Assembly: GCA_035652095.1 (NCBI GenBank)
Contig: DASREM010000014.1
Span: forward strand, 62,001 to 126,000
Direction: 5' to 3'
From: DASREM01 sp035652095
GTDB lineage: Bacteria > Acidobacteriota > Terriglobia > Terriglobales > Acidobacteriaceae
Length of the DNA: 64,000 bases
Shown here: positions 62,698 to 64,000 of the stretch, one piece after another
Position numbering within the stretch: the stretch's first letter is position 1
Layout of the letters: every line of letters begins with the position of its first letter
The notes under the pieces: model-generated
The model's input: only the letters and a program-made list of their open reading frames with translations
The model's database searches: none
Told to the model about the DNA's origin: nothing
Program-made: the position numbers and the translations under genes

Positions 62698-62955
62698 CTA
62701 ACCTTCGCTTACTTTTAACTCCGCCGTCTTGGGCAAGTAATTCTTGCGGCGAAACCAATCTTCCATGGCGGTTTTGAGTTCATCCACGGGGACCTGGTTG
62801 CCGATCTCCATGCGACCGTCGGCCACAGGAAGCGTATTGTCAAAAATACTGGCGTTGGTGAAATTGCGCATGGAGAAGTTGTCGAGCCATTTCAGCGGGC
62901 AAGGGAGAACCTGCCCGTTTGACACGTACTCAACACGAATTTTGCGGGCGAACAT
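62698..62955 (-). CDS. Small hypothetical protein
   Basis: 85 residues, acidic at the C-terminus, no family recognised. The pattern PLKWLDNFSMRNFTNASIFDNTLP and PVDELKTAMEDWFRRKNYLP suggests a compact soluble domain. It lies between the LVIVD protein and the radical SAM gene on the same strand (gap 114 bases). GAAGG stands just before the ATG, closer than ideal. Confidence 0.55.
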   Translation of the reverse strand: MFARKIRVEYVSNGQVLPCPLKWLDNFSMRNFTNASIFDNTLPVADGRMEIGNQVPVDELKTAMEDWFRRKNYLPKTAELKVSEG

Positions 62956-63069
62956 GCCTTCGATTTAACCACAGTCCCGGCATCCGATGGAGCATCAGCC
63001 GTAGAATCTGCGCCCTCGCACTTGGGTGCGGCATGCTCGGCGATGGTTTTGGTGATGCTGAAGTTAAGA

Positions 63070-64000
63070 CTAATCCGCAGCCGAACTGATCTGCACCAAG
63101 TCGTGAGCTTCCGGCTTTGCGTTCAATTCTCCCCAGCGCGCGGGATCCTCCGACCCCGTGCGGAGACGATTCATGGCGCTGCCGATCGCTATTGATGCTC
63201 GCACCAGGTGCCCGGCTTTAAGCGGTCCAATAAATTTTGCTTCTTTCACTACATGCACACCCGAGGTGACCGCGCATCCGCACTGCGAGCAATCGGGATC
63301 GCCACCGAAGATACAGGGCTCGACCCGCGTCTTCAAGTCTGCCGAATAATTGGTGGACATCTTCGAGAACAGGCAGTCACTCGGGTCCTTTGGGGGATTC
63401 AACATGGCGTTCGCGATCCGCGCGTGCATCAGCAGTTTCGGATACTTGGCACGGAGCGGCGGGAGTTCTCGCGCCACCAGTTCGCGATCTTCCCGCGTCA
63501 GCATCTCCGCCGTGTGCTCGCCGCGTTGCGGCGTGTAGAGGCTTACCCAGATATTGTCCACTTCGGGCCGGTTGCTCCAATATGCGACGAACTCTTCCAT
63601 GTAGCCGGGCCGCTGCAGCATGGGGCCGGTCATGGTCCAGTGCACATTCACACGTCGCCCTTCGAGGTTCTTGAGGATCTTTTCGTAAGTCGCGGGTTTG
63701 CGGCGGACATCGTGATGCTCGGGTAAGCCATCCACAGATACGGCCACCCGAACGCGCGGCAGGCTGATCCACTCCAGTGGAATGGGAATAATGCCGCTGG
63801 TTACGACCAAGGTATATCGGCCTTGAGCGCTGAGCTGCGGAATAATACGGCTGAGCTCGCGGTGGCGGACCAGCGGTTCACCGCCGACCAGCGACACGTG
63901 CAATGGCTGATGTTTCTCAACCAGTGCAAGCACTCCGCGCACCAACTCGTCACCGCGGAAATCGGCCAGCTCGCGAAGCGTCTGCTCACCACCTAAGTGA
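63070..64000 (-). CDS. Radical SAM protein, 5' end missing
   Basis: The frame is open to the window edge (the first visible residues read HLGGEQTLRELADFRGDEL), so the CxxxCxxC motif lies outside. SLVGGEPLVRHREL is the SAM-binding GGE motif, VRVAVSVDGLPEHHDV follows strand 4, and the C-terminal part has DCLFSK, EPCIFGGDPDCSQCGCA, a cysteine-rich region that may bind an extra cluster. Not a close match to the radical SAM enzyme at 2687. Substrate unknown; no precursor peptide is visible in the 114 bases downstream. Confidence 0.82.
   Translation of the reverse strand, partial: HLGGEQTLRELADFRGDELVRGVLALVEKHQPLHVSLVGGEPLVRHRELSRIIPQLSAQGRYTLVVTSGIIPIPLEWISLPRVRVAVSVDGLPEHHDVRRKPATYEKILKNLEGRRVNVHWTMTGPMLQRPGYMEEFVAYWSNRPEVDNIWVSLYTPQRGEHTAEMLTREDRELVARELPPLRAKYPKLLMHARIANAMLNPPKDPSDCLFSKMSTNYSADLKTRVEPCIFGGDPDCSQCGCAVTSGVHVVKEAKFIGPLKAGHLVRASIAIGSAMNRLRTGSEDPARWGELNAKPEAHDLVQISSAAD

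Overview
The window looks like a chromosomal segment of an acidobacterium, probably of the Terriglobales/Koribacter type. This is inferred from content rather than a marker gene: an alternative complex III (ActABCDEF) operon fused to a caa3-type oxidase operon, DUF3857/TPR and LVIVD/Ig-like exported proteins, an EF-P with a PGNLR loop, small PilZ proteins, many 4-base ATGA gene overlaps, and moderately high GC. No rRNA, tRNA, CRISPR array, phage or insertion sequence was seen. No gap between genes exceeds about 300 bases.

Layout. 1-2148: tail of a peptide ABC transporter operon (binding protein and ATPase). 2155-8510: a compact peptide-maturation locus. Read on the minus strand it runs ABC ATPase, ABC-2 permease, a 59-codon ORF, a Ser-His signal-peptidase-like protease, an HPr-kinase-like protein, a PqqD-like protein, a radical SAM/SPASM enzyme and a PilZ protein. 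A divergent nucleotidyltransferase gene lies on the other side. The 59-codon ORF (5380-5559), the most interesting item here, has the features of a RiPP precursor: a Y-x-x-P leader motif of the type bound by PqqD-like domains, an ALA/C junction suited to the protease, a two-cysteine C-terminal segment, and a terminal Ser that could suit the kinase. 8513-14385: a catabolic-looking set (zinc alcohol dehydrogenase, ProC-like reductase, glutamate-semialdehyde-aminomutase-like enzyme, three SDRs), interrupted by 7-base tandem repeats. 14469-18787: an RMD1/DUF155 protein and a giant FAD/Fe-S dehydrogenase. 18797-32120: zinc-ribbon protein, then the respiratory operon from pentaheme ActA to oxidase subunit IV. 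ActABCDEF would oxidise quinol and pass electrons directly to the A2-type caa3 oxidase, with SCO supplying copper.

32360-44351: aldehyde dehydrogenase, amidase, DUF3857/transglutaminase/TPR protein, S10 carboxypeptidase, PgeF-like protein, beta-lactamase-fold hydrolase, DUF2461 protein and HU. 44486-48460: SppA, then a three-gene operon (RsbRD-N-like protein, one-domain Clp/AAA+ ATPase, receiver lacking its phospho-Asp), and a diacylglycerol-kinase-like gene. 48637-59520: housekeeping genes (tyrS, purN, trpE, trpG, efp, acylphosphatase, apt) mixed with exported or envelope proteins (NIPSNAP, DUF4440, AMIN, TonB-like, YtxH) and a frameshifted four-helix-bundle gene. 59575-64000: a small membrane protein, a large LVIVD/Ig-like protein, a small hypothetical and a truncated second radical SAM gene. 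All family assignments come from motif reading; no database search was run.
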